64,000 nt of DNA from an uncultured Ilumatobacter sp. (GTDB lineage Bacteria; Actinomycetota; Acidimicrobiia; Acidimicrobiales; Ilumatobacteraceae). Location: contig CALFRK010000060.1 in NCBI GenBank assembly GCA_937919625.1, positions 28,643-92,642 of the forward strand, written 5' to 3'. Positions 8,898-16,597 of this stretch are shown piece after piece. The notes beneath the pieces were generated by a model. That model was not told the origin of the DNA and ran no database searches. It was given only the letters and a program-made list of their open reading frames with translations. Position 1 is the stretch's first letter; each line of letters opens with the position of its first letter. Both the position numbers and the translations under genes were made by a program.

Positions 8898-9814
8898 GGT
8901 GTCCCCTGTGATCGGTCGGTGCCGGTGAGGCATCCTGCAAACGCCTGGCGCTCGTGGTGAATCGTAAATCCGATCCGGTCGTAAAGCCCCACAGCAGCGG
9001 TGTTGTCGGCGTCGACATACAGCATCGCAGTCGACACGCCTCTGAGTGTGATCGAGTCGAGCCCAGCCAGTGTGAGCTGTTTGCCGAGCCCCTGACCGTG
9101 AAAGTCAGGGTCGACGGCGATCACGTAAATTTCGCCCAGCACCGGGTAGTGATCGGTGTGAAGCTTTGTCCAGCAGAAGGCCGCCAGGCGGCCTTCGCTC
9201 TCATAGATTCGAAAGCCGGCCGCATCGAACCACTTCTCGCTGATGCGGGCGGCCAACGAATCGGCCGTCCAACCACCCTGTTCGCCGTGGTCGGCAAACG
9301 CCCGATTGTTGACAGCGATCCAAGCAGCGTCGTCTTGGCCCACGACGAACGCTCGTGTGGCGACGGCGGCATGGGTGTCGGTCGGAAGCGGTCGCCGCAT
9401 CTCGAACAGTGTCCGACTCGGTGTCAGCCCGATTCTATTGGCCAGCAACCGATCTGAATCGTCGACATCGTCGGCCCACCAAGACAGATTGCCGCCTCCT
9501 TCGCGTCGAAAGCTGTCGATCGCGGTCTCGATGAGATCGTCATGGACTCGTCGTGGATCGACCACGTCTGAACGAATCACCACTTCGAGCGACGCCGAGT
9601 CGTTGCCTGCGGAGATCTGCGCGAGTCCGAGTATGCCAGACGGGTCGGCAACGGTGACGGCGATCAATCTGTCGCTGTCGGGAGCGTTCAGGTCGAGCCA
9701 GAGATGGTCGCTAAGCGCACGGGCTCCGCTGTTTGCTGAAACCTGATCGACGAAGGCGACCAACCGCTGACGTTCGACATCGGTTGGACGCCGAATGATC
9801 TCCACGACCCGCAT
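8894..9814 (-). CDS. mshD: Mycothiol synthase MshD
   Basis: A 306-residue protein with two tandem GNAT acetyltransferase domains. It carries out the last step of mycothiol synthesis, acetylation of Cys-GlcN-inositol with acetyl-CoA. The second domain has the acetyl-CoA loop YVIAVDPDFHGQGLGKQLT, then MLYVDADNTAAVGLYDRIGF, matching MshD. The first domain is degenerate, as usual. The frame is open to 9904, but the ATG at 9814 lies 7 bases after a TACCCT box and gives the usual length. Mycothiol is the actinobacterial thiol, which fits the mycothiol-dependent-reductase homologue at 37144. Confidence 0.9.
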   Translation of the reverse strand: MRVVEIIRRPTDVERQRLVAFVDQVSANSGARALSDHLWLDLNAPDSDRLIAVTVADPSGILGLAQISAGNDSASLEVVIRSDVVDPRRVHDDLIETAIDSFRREGGGNLSWWADDVDDSDRLLANRIGLTPSRTLFEMRRPLPTDTHAAVATRAFVVGQDDAAWIAVNNRAFADHGEQGGWTADSLAARISEKWFDAAGFRIYESEGRLAAFCWTKLHTDHYPVLGEIYVIAVDPDFHGQGLGKQLTLAGLDSITLRGVSTAMLYVDADNTAAVGLYDRIGFTIHHERQAFAGCLTGTDRSQGTP

Positions 9815-9821
9815 TCGCTGC

Positions 9822-9827
9822 AGGGTA
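9822..9827 (-). promoter_or_regulatory. TACCCT -10 box of mshD, probable leaderless promoter
   Basis: On the minus strand the hexamer ends 7 bases before the ATG at 9814, with no ribosome-binding sequence between. Confidence 0.5.
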
Positions 9828-9841
9828 CCCGGCCCCCGAGA

Positions 9842-9866
9842 CCACGTTGTGCCTGACGCAACGTGG
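9842..9866. repeat. Palindrome with CCTGA pentaloop (copy a)
   Basis: CCACGTTGTG, loop CCTGA, CGCAACGTGG: a 10-bp stem including one G-T pair. It lies in the 79-base gap between the divergent mshD and nth starts. Its core is nearly the same as the copy at 31201. Confidence 0.7.
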
Positions 9867-9878
9867 CACTTCAGGTCG

Positions 9879-9884
9879 TAGTGT
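9879..9884 (+). promoter_or_regulatory. TAGTGT -10 box of nth, probable leaderless promoter
   Basis: TANNNT hexamer ending 9 bases before the ATG at 9894. Confidence 0.4.
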
Positions 9885-9893
9885 CGGCAGACG

Positions 9894-10583
9894 ATGGGTA
9901 ACACTCCGACATCCGACGACGGCGAGGTTCGCCGGCCGAAGCGGCCGCGCAGTGCGAAAGGGCGGGCACGTGAAACGGCGGTACGCCTGGCCCACGAGTA
10001 CCCGGAAGCATTGTGCGAACTCGATCACTCGAATCCCTACGAACTGCTCGCTGCCACGATCCTGTCGGCCCAATGCACCGACGCCCGCGTGAACATGGTG
10101 ACGCCCGCTCTGTTCGTGCGCTATCCCACGCCGGATGACCTATCGCACGCCGACCAGGGTGAGCTGGAGGAAATTGTTCGGTCGACCGGATTTTTTGCAT
10201 CGAAGGCTCGCAATCTGATCGGGATGGGCAGCGCCTTGGTCGACCGCTTCGATGGCGAGGTGCCGACCGAGCTGGGCGATCTCGTCACGATCCCTGGTGT
10301 CGGTCGCAAGACCGGCAACGTGATGCGAGCCGTGGTATTCGGGTTGCCCGGCATCGCCGTCGACACCCATGTCAAACGATTGGCGAACCGACTCGGTCTT
10401 ACCGAACATGACGATCCCGCCAAGATCGAGCACGATCTCGACAGGCTGCTTCCCGAAAACGATCGAAGCGATTTCGGGCTGCGCATGATCCTGCACGGGC
10501 GGCGTGTTTGTTTCGCCCGCAAACCCGAATGTGAGAACTGCGCCTTGGAGGATTTGTGCCCGTCGTCGGCGTTGCGACCGTGA
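9894..10583 (+). CDS. nth: Endonuclease III
   Basis: A 229-residue DNA repair glycosylase/AP lyase that removes oxidised pyrimidines. The helix-hairpin-helix and catalytic lysine region IPGVGRKTGNVM, the catalytic aspartate in AVDTHVKRLANRL, and a [4Fe-4S] cluster pattern (C-x6-C-x2-C-x5-C, within CFARKPECENCALEDLC) are all intact. The opening 25 residues are a basic tail common in actinobacterial members. It is divergent from mshD. Confidence 0.95.
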   Translation: MGNTPTSDDGEVRRPKRPRSAKGRARETAVRLAHEYPEALCELDHSNPYELLAATILSAQCTDARVNMVTPALFVRYPTPDDLSHADQGELEEIVRSTGFFASKARNLIGMGSALVDRFDGEVPTELGDLVTIPGVGRKTGNVMRAVVFGLPGIAVDTHVKRLANRLGLTEHDDPAKIEHDLDRLLPENDRSDFGLRMILHGRRVCFARKPECENCALEDLCPSSALRP

Positions 10584-10610
10584 ACGATCTCAGAAACGCC
10601 CTGTTTTCGT

Positions 10611-10644
10611 ACAAGTATTGGACAGATTTTCGTTGAATACTTGT
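10611..10644. promoter_or_regulatory. 9-bp AT-rich dyad upstream of the candidate small RNA
   Basis: ACAAGTATT (10611-10619) and AATACTTGT (10636-10644) are exact inverted copies separated by 16 bases, in a locally AT-rich stretch. A direct repeat TTTTCGT also occurs at 10604 and 10627. It could be an operator or a stem-loop following nth; the function is unknown. Confidence 0.45.
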
Positions 10645-10654
10645 TCCCGCACGC

Positions 10655-10782
10655 GCCGCCCTGTGAGGATGTCTCCATCCAGGTTCCCGCCACCTGGATT
10701 TGAGGCAGTGCTGGGCTCCGCCGCCCAGCCTGCTCACGGGTTGGACGACCCTCCGGTTCGCCGGAGGGTCGTCCCCGTTTTT
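10655..10782 (+). ncRNA. Candidate small RNA with C-rich hairpin loops
   Basis: There is no open frame here, but three stem-loops stand in a row. ATCCAGGT/ACCTGGAT has loop TCCCGCC (10677-10699). GCTGGGC/GCCCAGC has loop TCCGCC (10710-10729). The third is a strong terminator hairpin with a TTCG tetraloop and a T run (10743-10782). Two exposed CCGCC-type loops are the usual form of regulators that pair with G-rich ribosome-binding sites, reminiscent of the actinobacterial 6C RNA, although no run of six C is present. The 5' end is not defined. Confidence 0.5.
10743..10782 (+). terminator. Rho-independent terminator
   Basis: GGACGACCCTCCGG, loop TTCG, CCGGAGGGTCGTCC: a perfect 14-bp stem followed by CCGTTTTT. 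It is the clearest intrinsic terminator in the window and ends the candidate RNA (or the nth transcript). Confidence 0.9.
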
Positions 10783-10794
10783 CGGCTGCTCAGC

Positions 10795-10825
10795 GGTCAG
10801 GAGGTCAGGCGGTCAGGAGGTCAGC
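10795..10825. repeat. Four 8-bp tandem repeats (GGTCAGGM)
   Basis: GGTCAGGA, GGTCAGGC, GGTCAGGA, GGTCAGC in tandem, overlapping the last codons and stop of the small minus-strand gene. Slippage here would alter that protein's end. Confidence 0.7.
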
Positions 10826-11042
10826 GTTCGAGCGATTTGATCGCCCGTCGCAATGCCCGCGTGGCGATCAGCAGCTGGCGTTCCGCTTCGACCACAGTTG
10901 CGACGACGTCTTCGCGATCCGTGCCAAGAAACGGTTCTGCGACGGCTGCAACCCGCTCACGTTGGCGCTCGACGGTGTCGGTGATCACGTGCAGTTCGGC
11001 GGCGGCGGAAGCGGGGTTCGAGCCCGACGGTCGATTCGACAT
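10821..11042 (-). CDS. Small helical protein, function unknown
   Basis: Not recognised. With the ATG at 11042 the product has 73 residues and looks almost wholly helical and charged (TVERQRERVAAVAEP, then VVEAERQLLIATRALRRAI), suggesting a short coiled coil. The frame is open to 11138, but that would run into hisC; the ATG at 11042 leaves 51 bases for divergent promoters. Its last codons overlap the tandem repeat at 10795. The coding call rests on length, amphipathic composition and position only. Confidence 0.5.
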   Translation of the reverse strand: MSNRPSGSNPASAAAELHVITDTVERQRERVAAVAEPFLGTDREDVVATVVEAERQLLIATRALRRAIKSLER

Positions 11043-11080
11043 CGGTCCCAACCTATTCCGGTTCGTCGTGAACCGCTCGG

Positions 11081-11086
11081 TAACCT
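11081..11086 (+). promoter_or_regulatory. TAACCT -10 box of the his operon, probable leaderless promoter
   Basis: TANNNT hexamer ending 7 bases before the GTG start of hisC at 11094. It selects that start over upstream in-frame codons. Confidence 0.5.
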
Positions 11087-11093
11087 GCCCGAC

Positions 11094-12173
11094 GTGATCC
11101 CGGTCCGCGACGACCTTCGTGCCCTCGAGGGCTACCACTCGCCTCAGGTCGACGTGCGCGTTCGTCTCAACACGAACGAGTCGCCGCTGGCGCCGCCGAC
11201 GGCTTGGCGAGATGCGCTGGCAGCTGAGATGTCACGGGTCGAGTGGCACCGGTATCCCGACCGTCAGGCGATTGGCCTGCGCCAGGCGATCGCTGACTTC
11301 CACGGCGTTTCAGCAGACATGGTGTTTGCTGCCAACGGCTCCAACGAGGTGTTGCAGACGATTCTGCTCACCTATGCCGGAGCAGGACGTTCCGTCGCCA
11401 CGTTCGAGCCGACGTATCAAATGCACGCCCAGATCGCCCGCGTGGTCGGATCGACGGTGGTCGCAGGCGAGCGCGATGCAGACTTCTCGATAGACCCGGC
11501 AGAGATGCAGCGAGTAGTCGAGTCGGCCCGGCCGCACGTGACATTTCTGACGTCACCGAACAACCCGACCGGTCTGGTCGAACCCGCCGAACGGATCGAG
11601 CAGTTGCTGCAGCTCAGCTCTGGTCTCGTCGTGGCCGACGAGGCCTACGCTCAGTTCGCCAACTGGTCGGCGTTGTCGATGCTTGACGAGCAGCGTCCGC
11701 TCGTGATCACCCGCACGTTCTCCAAGACGTGGAGCATGGCCGGTGTACGACTCGGCTATGTGATCGGCCCGACCTGGTTCATCGGTGAACTCGACAAGGT
11801 GGTGCTGCCGTATCACCTCGACACCGCAAAGCAGATCGCCGGTCGACTGGCGCTGCGGTTCGTCGACGAAATGGACGATCGTGTGCGTCTGATCGTGGCC
11901 GAACGAGAGCGTCTGTCGGCTGCGCTGAGCGAGATGCCGATCGACGTGACCCCGAGCGGGGCCAACTTCGTCCTGTTTCGCCCGCGTGTTGTTTCCGGGC
12001 GGGCACTCTGGCAGGGGCTGCTCGACCGCAGTGTTCTGGTGCGTGATTGTTCGGGCTGGCCGCGACTTGCCGATTGCCTACGCGTAACGATCGGCACACC
12101 CGACGAGAATGAAGCTTTCCTGACTGCCGTCGCCGATGTACTTGCCGAACAAGGAGATCACCATGAGCCGTAG
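11094..12173 (+). CDS. hisC: Histidinol-phosphate aminotransferase
   Basis: A 359-residue PLP enzyme that converts imidazole-acetol phosphate to histidinol phosphate. The segments LNTNESP, SPNNPTG, VVADEAYAQF and the PLP-lysine segment RTFSKTWSMAGVRLGY are all present in order, and the C-terminal RVTIGTPDENEAFL binds the phosphate. The frame is open to 10962, but the GTG at 11094 fits both family length and the TAACCT box. It is the first gene of hisCBHAF; hisB starts inside its last codons. Confidence 0.95.
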   Translation: MIPVRDDLRALEGYHSPQVDVRVRLNTNESPLAPPTAWRDALAAEMSRVEWHRYPDRQAIGLRQAIADFHGVSADMVFAANGSNEVLQTILLTYAGAGRSVATFEPTYQMHAQIARVVGSTVVAGERDADFSIDPAEMQRVVESARPHVTFLTSPNNPTGLVEPAERIEQLLQLSSGLVVADEAYAQFANWSALSMLDEQRPLVITRTFSKTWSMAGVRLGYVIGPTWFIGELDKVVLPYHLDTAKQIAGRLALRFVDEMDDRVRLIVAERERLSAALSEMPIDVTPSGANFVLFRPRVVSGRALWQGLLDRSVLVRDCSGWPRLADCLRVTIGTPDENEAFLTAVADVLAEQGDHHEP

Positions 12174-12756
12174 CGCTACCCGCAGCCGCACGACCAAGGA
12201 GACGTCGATCGAGGTCAGCATCGATCTCGACGGCACCGGGCAGACCGATGTGTCGACGGGCATTCCGTTCTACGACCACATGCTCGATCAGCTCGGTCGT
12301 CACGGCGGCTTTGATCTCACGGTCAAGGCCGAAGGTGACCTCCACATCGACACCCATCACACGGCGGAAGACGTGGCGATCGCTGTCGGCGAAGCGTTCC
12401 GCGAGGCGCTCGGCGACAAGGCAGGCATCCGGCGTTTCGCCAGCGGCCGGTACCCGCTCGACGAGGCGTTGGTCGACATCGCACTCGACCTGTCGGGCCG
12501 TGCCCACGTCGAGTGGATCGTGCCGATACCGGAGGTGCTGCCGCTGGGTGATCCGCCGTTCGACCCGCAGCTCGCCGAGCACGTCGTGACTTCATTTGCC
12601 AATGCGGCAGCGATGACACTCCACGTCGAGCTCGTGCGCGGCCGCAATGTGCACCACATCATCGAGGCGACGTTCAAGGGCCTGGCGCGTTCGTTGCGCG
12701 ATGCCGTGCGGATCGAGAGCACCGGCGGCGTGCCGTCGACCAAGGGTGTGTTGTGA
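12163..12756 (+). CDS. hisB: Imidazoleglycerol-phosphate dehydratase
   Basis: A 197-residue dehydratase of histidine synthesis. Metal-binding signatures FYDHMLDQLGRHGGFDL, DTHHTAEDVAI and a late HHIIEATFKGLARSLRDA are complete. The ATG at 12163 is chosen over the in-frame codon at 12136 because AAGGAG lies 7 bases before it. It overlaps the hisC end by 11 bases and is a single-function enzyme with no fused phosphatase. Confidence 0.96.
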   Translation: MSRSATRSRTTKETSIEVSIDLDGTGQTDVSTGIPFYDHMLDQLGRHGGFDLTVKAEGDLHIDTHHTAEDVAIAVGEAFREALGDKAGIRRFASGRYPLDEALVDIALDLSGRAHVEWIVPIPEVLPLGDPPFDPQLAEHVVTSFANAAAMTLHVELVRGRNVHHIIEATFKGLARSLRDAVRIESTGGVPSTKGVL

Positions 12757-13421
12757 ACGATCCTGATTCGACGCCTCGACGGCCGTTGGTCGCAGTGCTC
12801 GACTACGGGATCGGCAACCTGCACTCGGCCCAAAAGGCGATCGAAACGATGGGGGCCGACGCACGACTCACCACCGATGCCGGATTGGTCGCCGACGCCG
12901 ATGGGGTCGTGTTGCCAGGTGTCGGTGCGTTTGGGGCGTGCATGAACGCCTTGCGCTCGACGGGGCTCGAGCAACCTGCTCTCGACGCCGTCGCCTCTGG
13001 GCGACCGTTCTTGGGGATCTGCGTAGGTATGCAGATGTTGTTCGACGCCAGTGAGGAGGATCAGTCCGCCAAGGGGCTCGGTGTGATCGCCGGCACGATT
13101 CGGTGGATCCCCCCCGGCGTGAAGCGGCCGCAGATGCAGTGGAACCGGCTCGAACTACGGCTGCCGGACGATCCGATGTTGGCCGAGCTCGGCGACGACC
13201 CGTGGGTGTACTTCGTGCACTCGTTGCACGGTGTGCCCGACGACCCATCGGTGGTGGCGGCGACCTGCGAGTACGGCGCCACCCTGAATGCGGCATTCCG
13301 GCTGGACAATCTGTTCGCCACTCAGTTTCACCCCGAGAAATCGGGTCCGACCGGATTGAAGTTGTTGGCCAACTTCGTTGGCGTGTGCACCCAGGCCAGG
13401 GTCGGCGGAGGCGCGGGTTGA
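12753..13421 (+). CDS. hisH: Imidazole glycerol phosphate synthase, glutaminase subunit
   Basis: A 222-residue class I glutamine amidotransferase that feeds ammonia to HisF. Nucleophile cysteine in GICVGMQML; catalytic His and Glu in QFHPEKSG; N-terminal DYGIGNLHSAQKA. The GTG start overlaps the hisB stop (GTGA), and the stop overlaps hisA by one base. Confidence 0.95.
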   Translation: MNDPDSTPRRPLVAVLDYGIGNLHSAQKAIETMGADARLTTDAGLVADADGVVLPGVGAFGACMNALRSTGLEQPALDAVASGRPFLGICVGMQMLFDASEEDQSAKGLGVIAGTIRWIPPGVKRPQMQWNRLELRLPDDPMLAELGDDPWVYFVHSLHGVPDDPSVVAATCEYGATLNAAFRLDNLFATQFHPEKSGPTGLKLLANFVGVCTQARVGGGAG

Positions 13422-14152
13422 TGGCAGCGATCATCGACCTGTACCCGGCGATCGACCTTCGCGGTGGGCGCGTCGTGCGCCTCACCAAGGGCGACTATGA
13501 CGCGGAGATCGTGTACGGCGATGATCCGGTCAAGGTTGCTCTGTCGTTCGCCGATGCGGGCGCGCCATGGGTGCATGTGGTCGATCTCGACGCCGCCCGA
13601 TCGGGTGACCCCGTCAACCGATCGGTCGTGGCAGCGATTGCGGCTGCACTTCGGGGTCGCGCCTCGCTGCAGAACGGCGGCGGGGTGCGGACGCTGGCCG
13701 ATGCTCGTGCCTTGGCCGATGCCGGTGTCGACAGGGTCGTCATGGGGTCGGCAGCGGTGCAGGATCCATCGCTCGTCGCACGCGCCAGCGAGGTCGTGTC
13801 GGTAGCGGTCGGTCTCGATCATCGCGACGGTGATCTGGCCGTTCACGGCTGGACCGAGGCCAGTGGGGTGCGCCTCGACGATGCGCTCGACCTGTTCCCG
13901 ACGGCCGACGCGTTCGTGATTACCGACATCAGCCGCGACGGCATGCTGACCGGCCCTGATGTCATCGGCCTGGCGCGGGCGGTCGCCGCCACGCAGGTGC
14001 CGGTGATCGCCAGCGGGGGAGTGTCATCCGTCGACGACCTCGTGGCGTTGGCAGCGATTCCGAACCTCGGCGGGATCATCACCGGCAAGGCGATCTACGA
14101 GGGCCGGTTCACAGTCGCCGAGGCGTTGGCCGCCCTGGAGGAGCCGCACTGA
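13421..14152 (+). CDS. hisA: ProFAR isomerase HisA
   Basis: A 243-residue TIM-barrel isomerase of histidine synthesis. [14 protein letters not shown] begins at residue 8, and the phosphate-binding segments [16 protein letters not shown] and [13 protein letters not shown] are present, with the second catalytic aspartate in [10 protein letters not shown]. Many actinobacteria use the bifunctional PriA (HisA plus TrpF) at this place; sequence alone does not settle which activity set this protein has. The ATG at 13421 overlaps the hisH stop (TGATG). Confidence 0.93.
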   Translation: MAAIIDLYPAIDLRGGRVVRLTKGDYDAEIVYGDDPVKVALSFADAGAPWVHVVDLDAARSGDPVNRSVVAAIAAALRGRASLQNGGGVRTLADARALADAGVDRVVMGSAAVQDPSLVARASEVVSVAVGLDHRDGDLAVHGWTEASGVRLDDALDLFPTADAFVITDISRDGMLTGPDVIGLARAVAATQVPVIASGGVSSVDDLVALAAIPNLGGIITGKAIYEGRFTVAEALAALEEPH

Positions 14153-14928
14153 TGCGGGTTGCGCGCGTGATTCCGTGCCTCGATGTGACCGGCGGTCGCG
14201 TCGTAAAAGGCACCAACTTCGTCGATCTGCGCGATGCCGGCGACCCGGTCGAACTGGCAGCCCGCTACGACGCCGAGGGTGCTGATGAGCTGGTGTTTCT
14301 CGACATCACGGCCTCTTCCGATGATCGAGCCACCACCGTCGACATGGTGTTTCGGGTCGCCGAGCAGGTGTACATCCCGTTCACCGTCGGCGGAGGGATC
14401 CGGTCACTCGAGGATGCGCGCCGTATGCTGCGGGCCGGCGCCGACAAGGTCAGCGTCAATACGGCGGCTGTTCAGCGCCCCGAGCTGATCAGCGAGATCG
14501 CCGCCGAGTTCGGCTCGCAGTGCGTCGTGTGTGCGATCGACGCAAAGCGGCGTGGCGACTCGGCTTCTGACGGGTTCGAGGTGTACCTGCACGGTGGTCG
14601 CACGCCAACTGGCATCGACGCCGAAGAATGGGCTGTGCGGGCGGTCGAATTGGGCGCCGGGGAGATACTGCTGACCTCGATGGACCGCGACGGTACTCGC
14701 CAGGGCTTTGATCACGTGTTGACCCGGGCGGTCGTCGACGCTGTCAACGTACCGGTGATCGCCAGCGGCGGGGTCGGCACACTCGACCACCTGGTCGACG
14801 GCGTCGTCGAAGGGGGAGCGGACGCCGTCTTGGCGGCGTCGATCTTTCACTTTCGGCAACACACGATTGCCGAGGCGAAGGCCGCCATGGCGGCCGCCGG
14901 CATCATCGTCCGCCCACCCGGCGCCTGA
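14152..14928 (+). CDS. hisF: Imidazole glycerol phosphate synthase, cyclase subunit
   Basis: A 258-residue TIM barrel that, with HisH, forms imidazole glycerol phosphate and AICAR. Signature [18 protein letters not shown] at the start, FLDITASS, and the second catalytic aspartate in TSMDRDGT are visible. It starts one base inside the hisA stop and ends the operon; a long palindrome follows directly. Confidence 0.97.
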   Translation: MRVARVIPCLDVTGGRVVKGTNFVDLRDAGDPVELAARYDAEGADELVFLDITASSDDRATTVDMVFRVAEQVYIPFTVGGGIRSLEDARRMLRAGADKVSVNTAAVQRPELISEIAAEFGSQCVVCAIDAKRRGDSASDGFEVYLHGGRTPTGIDAEEWAVRAVELGAGEILLTSMDRDGTRQGFDHVLTRAVVDAVNVPVIASGGVGTLDHLVDGVVEGGADAVLAASIFHFRQHTIAEAKAAMAAAGIIVRPPGA

Positions 14929-14929
14929 C

Positions 14930-14964
14930 GTAGTTCGGAGTGTGTCAGGCACACTCCGAACTAC
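14930..14964. repeat. Palindrome with CCTGA-type loop (copy c), possible his-operon terminator
   Basis: GTAGTTCGGAGTGTG, loop TCAGG (CCTGA on the minus strand), CACACTCCGAACTAC: a perfect 15-bp stem two bases after the hisF stop. No T run follows, so if it ends transcription it does so without the classic tail. Confidence 0.7.
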
Positions 14965-14984
14965 TGTGAGCTTTCAGGGATTCC

Positions 14985-16574
14985 ATGACCGCGCCGTACT
15001 TGCTCACCGTTGATCTCGGCACGAGTGGGCCGAAGGCTGCGGTCGTCGGGATCGACGGGCGGGTCGTCGGGTCGGGGCAAGCCAAGGTGACCACGCTGTT
15101 CCCTGCCGAAGGGGCAGCCGAGCAGGACCCGTCCGAGATCTGGGCGGTCACGCTCGACACTTGTCGGACAGCGCTCGCCGAATCTCAGTCGGCTGCCGGC
15201 GTCGACCCGGGCGAAGTGGTCGCCGTGATCGTCTCGAGCCAATATTCGTCCGTCGTGCCCGTCGACGCCCACGGAAACCACCTCGCCAACATGGTGATCT
15301 GGATGGACCAGCGTGGTTCGTCGAAGCGGATCAAGCACCTGCCCGGGTACCCCAGCGGAACCGACTCGCCGGCTGCTCTGGCTCGGTGGTTGCGGATCCA
15401 CGGCCTTGCCCCGATCGGGGGCGGCATCGGCCTGACCCATATGCGGTGGATCCGCTTCGGTCTGCCGGATGTTTACGAGCGAACGGCAGCATTTCTGGAA
15501 CCGATGGACTTTCTCGCCTTGAGGTTCAGTGGGCGCGCCACCGCCAACCAGTGCACGGCGTTCATGTCGCTCACCGTCGACAACCGCACGCTCGGTTCGA
15601 CCGAGTACCACCCGAAGCTCGTCGAGCAGTCGCTGATCGACCGCGACAAGTTGCCAGAGTTGGTGCCGGTCGGCGCCAACCTCGGGTCTGTGCTGCCCGC
15701 CATCGCCGCCAAATTGGGGCTGAGCGAATCGACGATGGTGTTGAGCGGCTGCAACGACACGCAGGCGGGAGCGATCGCTGCCGGAGCGTTTCAAGGCTCG
15801 CACGCCGGCATCGCACTCGGTACGACTGGCGTGATTGTCACCCACAGGACCAATCGCAAGACCGATCCGTTCACCTCGATCTTCACGGTGCCGAGTCCGA
15901 TCGGCGGTTGTCACCTGGTCTCGGCCGAGAATGGCGTGGCGGGAGTTGGCGTTGATCACTTCCTTGGCACGATGGTGTATGGCGACGACCCGTTCGGCAC
16001 CGCCGCCTCGTTCGTCGATGCCTACGCGGCCTTCGACCAGGCGGTTGCGCTGGCTGAACCTGGGGCGCGCGGGGTGATGTATTTGCCGTGGCTGCGCGGT
16101 TCGATTGCTCCGAAGGCCGACTCACGCATGAGGGGAGGATTCATCAATGTCGGTCTCGACACCGACCGCAACGATCTCGCTCGAGCCGTGTGCGAGGGGA
16201 TCGCCCTCAACTTCCGTTCGTTGTGGCGGCCGGTCGAGAAGTTTGTGAAGCGCGAGTTTTCGCACGTCGTGTTCTACGGGGGCGGAGCCAAATCAGACGT
16301 GTGGTCGCAGATCATGGCCGATGTGCTGGGCGTGCCGATTCATCAGCTTGATCAACCTCGCCACGCAAACACTGTCGGCACGGCCCTGCTCGGCTTCGAG
16401 CGACTCGGATTGATCGGTGTCGACGACGTGCTGCGAATCCCCAAGGTCAACGCCGTCTTAGAACCCAACCCGGCCAACGTCGTCCGCTACGACGAACTGT
16501 CCGAGCATTTCGGGCAGGCTTTCAAGGCCACCCGCCCGCTGTTTCGTGCCCTCAACCGGCCGACCAAGACCTGA
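14985..16574 (+). CDS. FGGY-family carbohydrate kinase
   Basis: A 529-residue sugar kinase of the FGGY family. The ATP-binding start LTVDLGTSGPKAAVV, the second phosphate-binding region LSGCNDTQAGAIAAGAF, the signature-like YLPWLRGSIAPKADSRMRGGF, and the adenosine segment FYGGGAKSDVWSQIMADVLG are present, closest in layout to xylulokinases. Substrate is uncertain. It is followed 23 bases later by a sphingosine-phosphate-lyase-like gene, so a phosphorylated polyol might pass from one enzyme to the next (inference). Confidence 0.88.
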   Translation: MTAPYLLTVDLGTSGPKAAVVGIDGRVVGSGQAKVTTLFPAEGAAEQDPSEIWAVTLDTCRTALAESQSAAGVDPGEVVAVIVSSQYSSVVPVDAHGNHLANMVIWMDQRGSSKRIKHLPGYPSGTDSPAALARWLRIHGLAPIGGGIGLTHMRWIRFGLPDVYERTAAFLEPMDFLALRFSGRATANQCTAFMSLTVDNRTLGSTEYHPKLVEQSLIDRDKLPELVPVGANLGSVLPAIAAKLGLSESTMVLSGCNDTQAGAIAAGAFQGSHAGIALGTTGVIVTHRTNRKTDPFTSIFTVPSPIGGCHLVSAENGVAGVGVDHFLGTMVYGDDPFGTAASFVDAYAAFDQAVALAEPGARGVMYLPWLRGSIAPKADSRMRGGFINVGLDTDRNDLARAVCEGIALNFRSLWRPVEKFVKREFSHVVFYGGGAKSDVWSQIMADVLGVPIHQLDQPRHANTVGTALLGFERLGLIGVDDVLRIPKVNAVLEPNPANVVRYDELSEHFGQAFKATRPLFRALNRPTKT

Positions 16575-16597
16575 CACCTTCCCGATAGGAGCCCACC

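Noticed and set aside
13103..13420. Extension of hisA back into hisH
   Set aside because: The extra residues are a shadow of hisH; the ATG at 13421 overlapping the hisH stop is the clear start.
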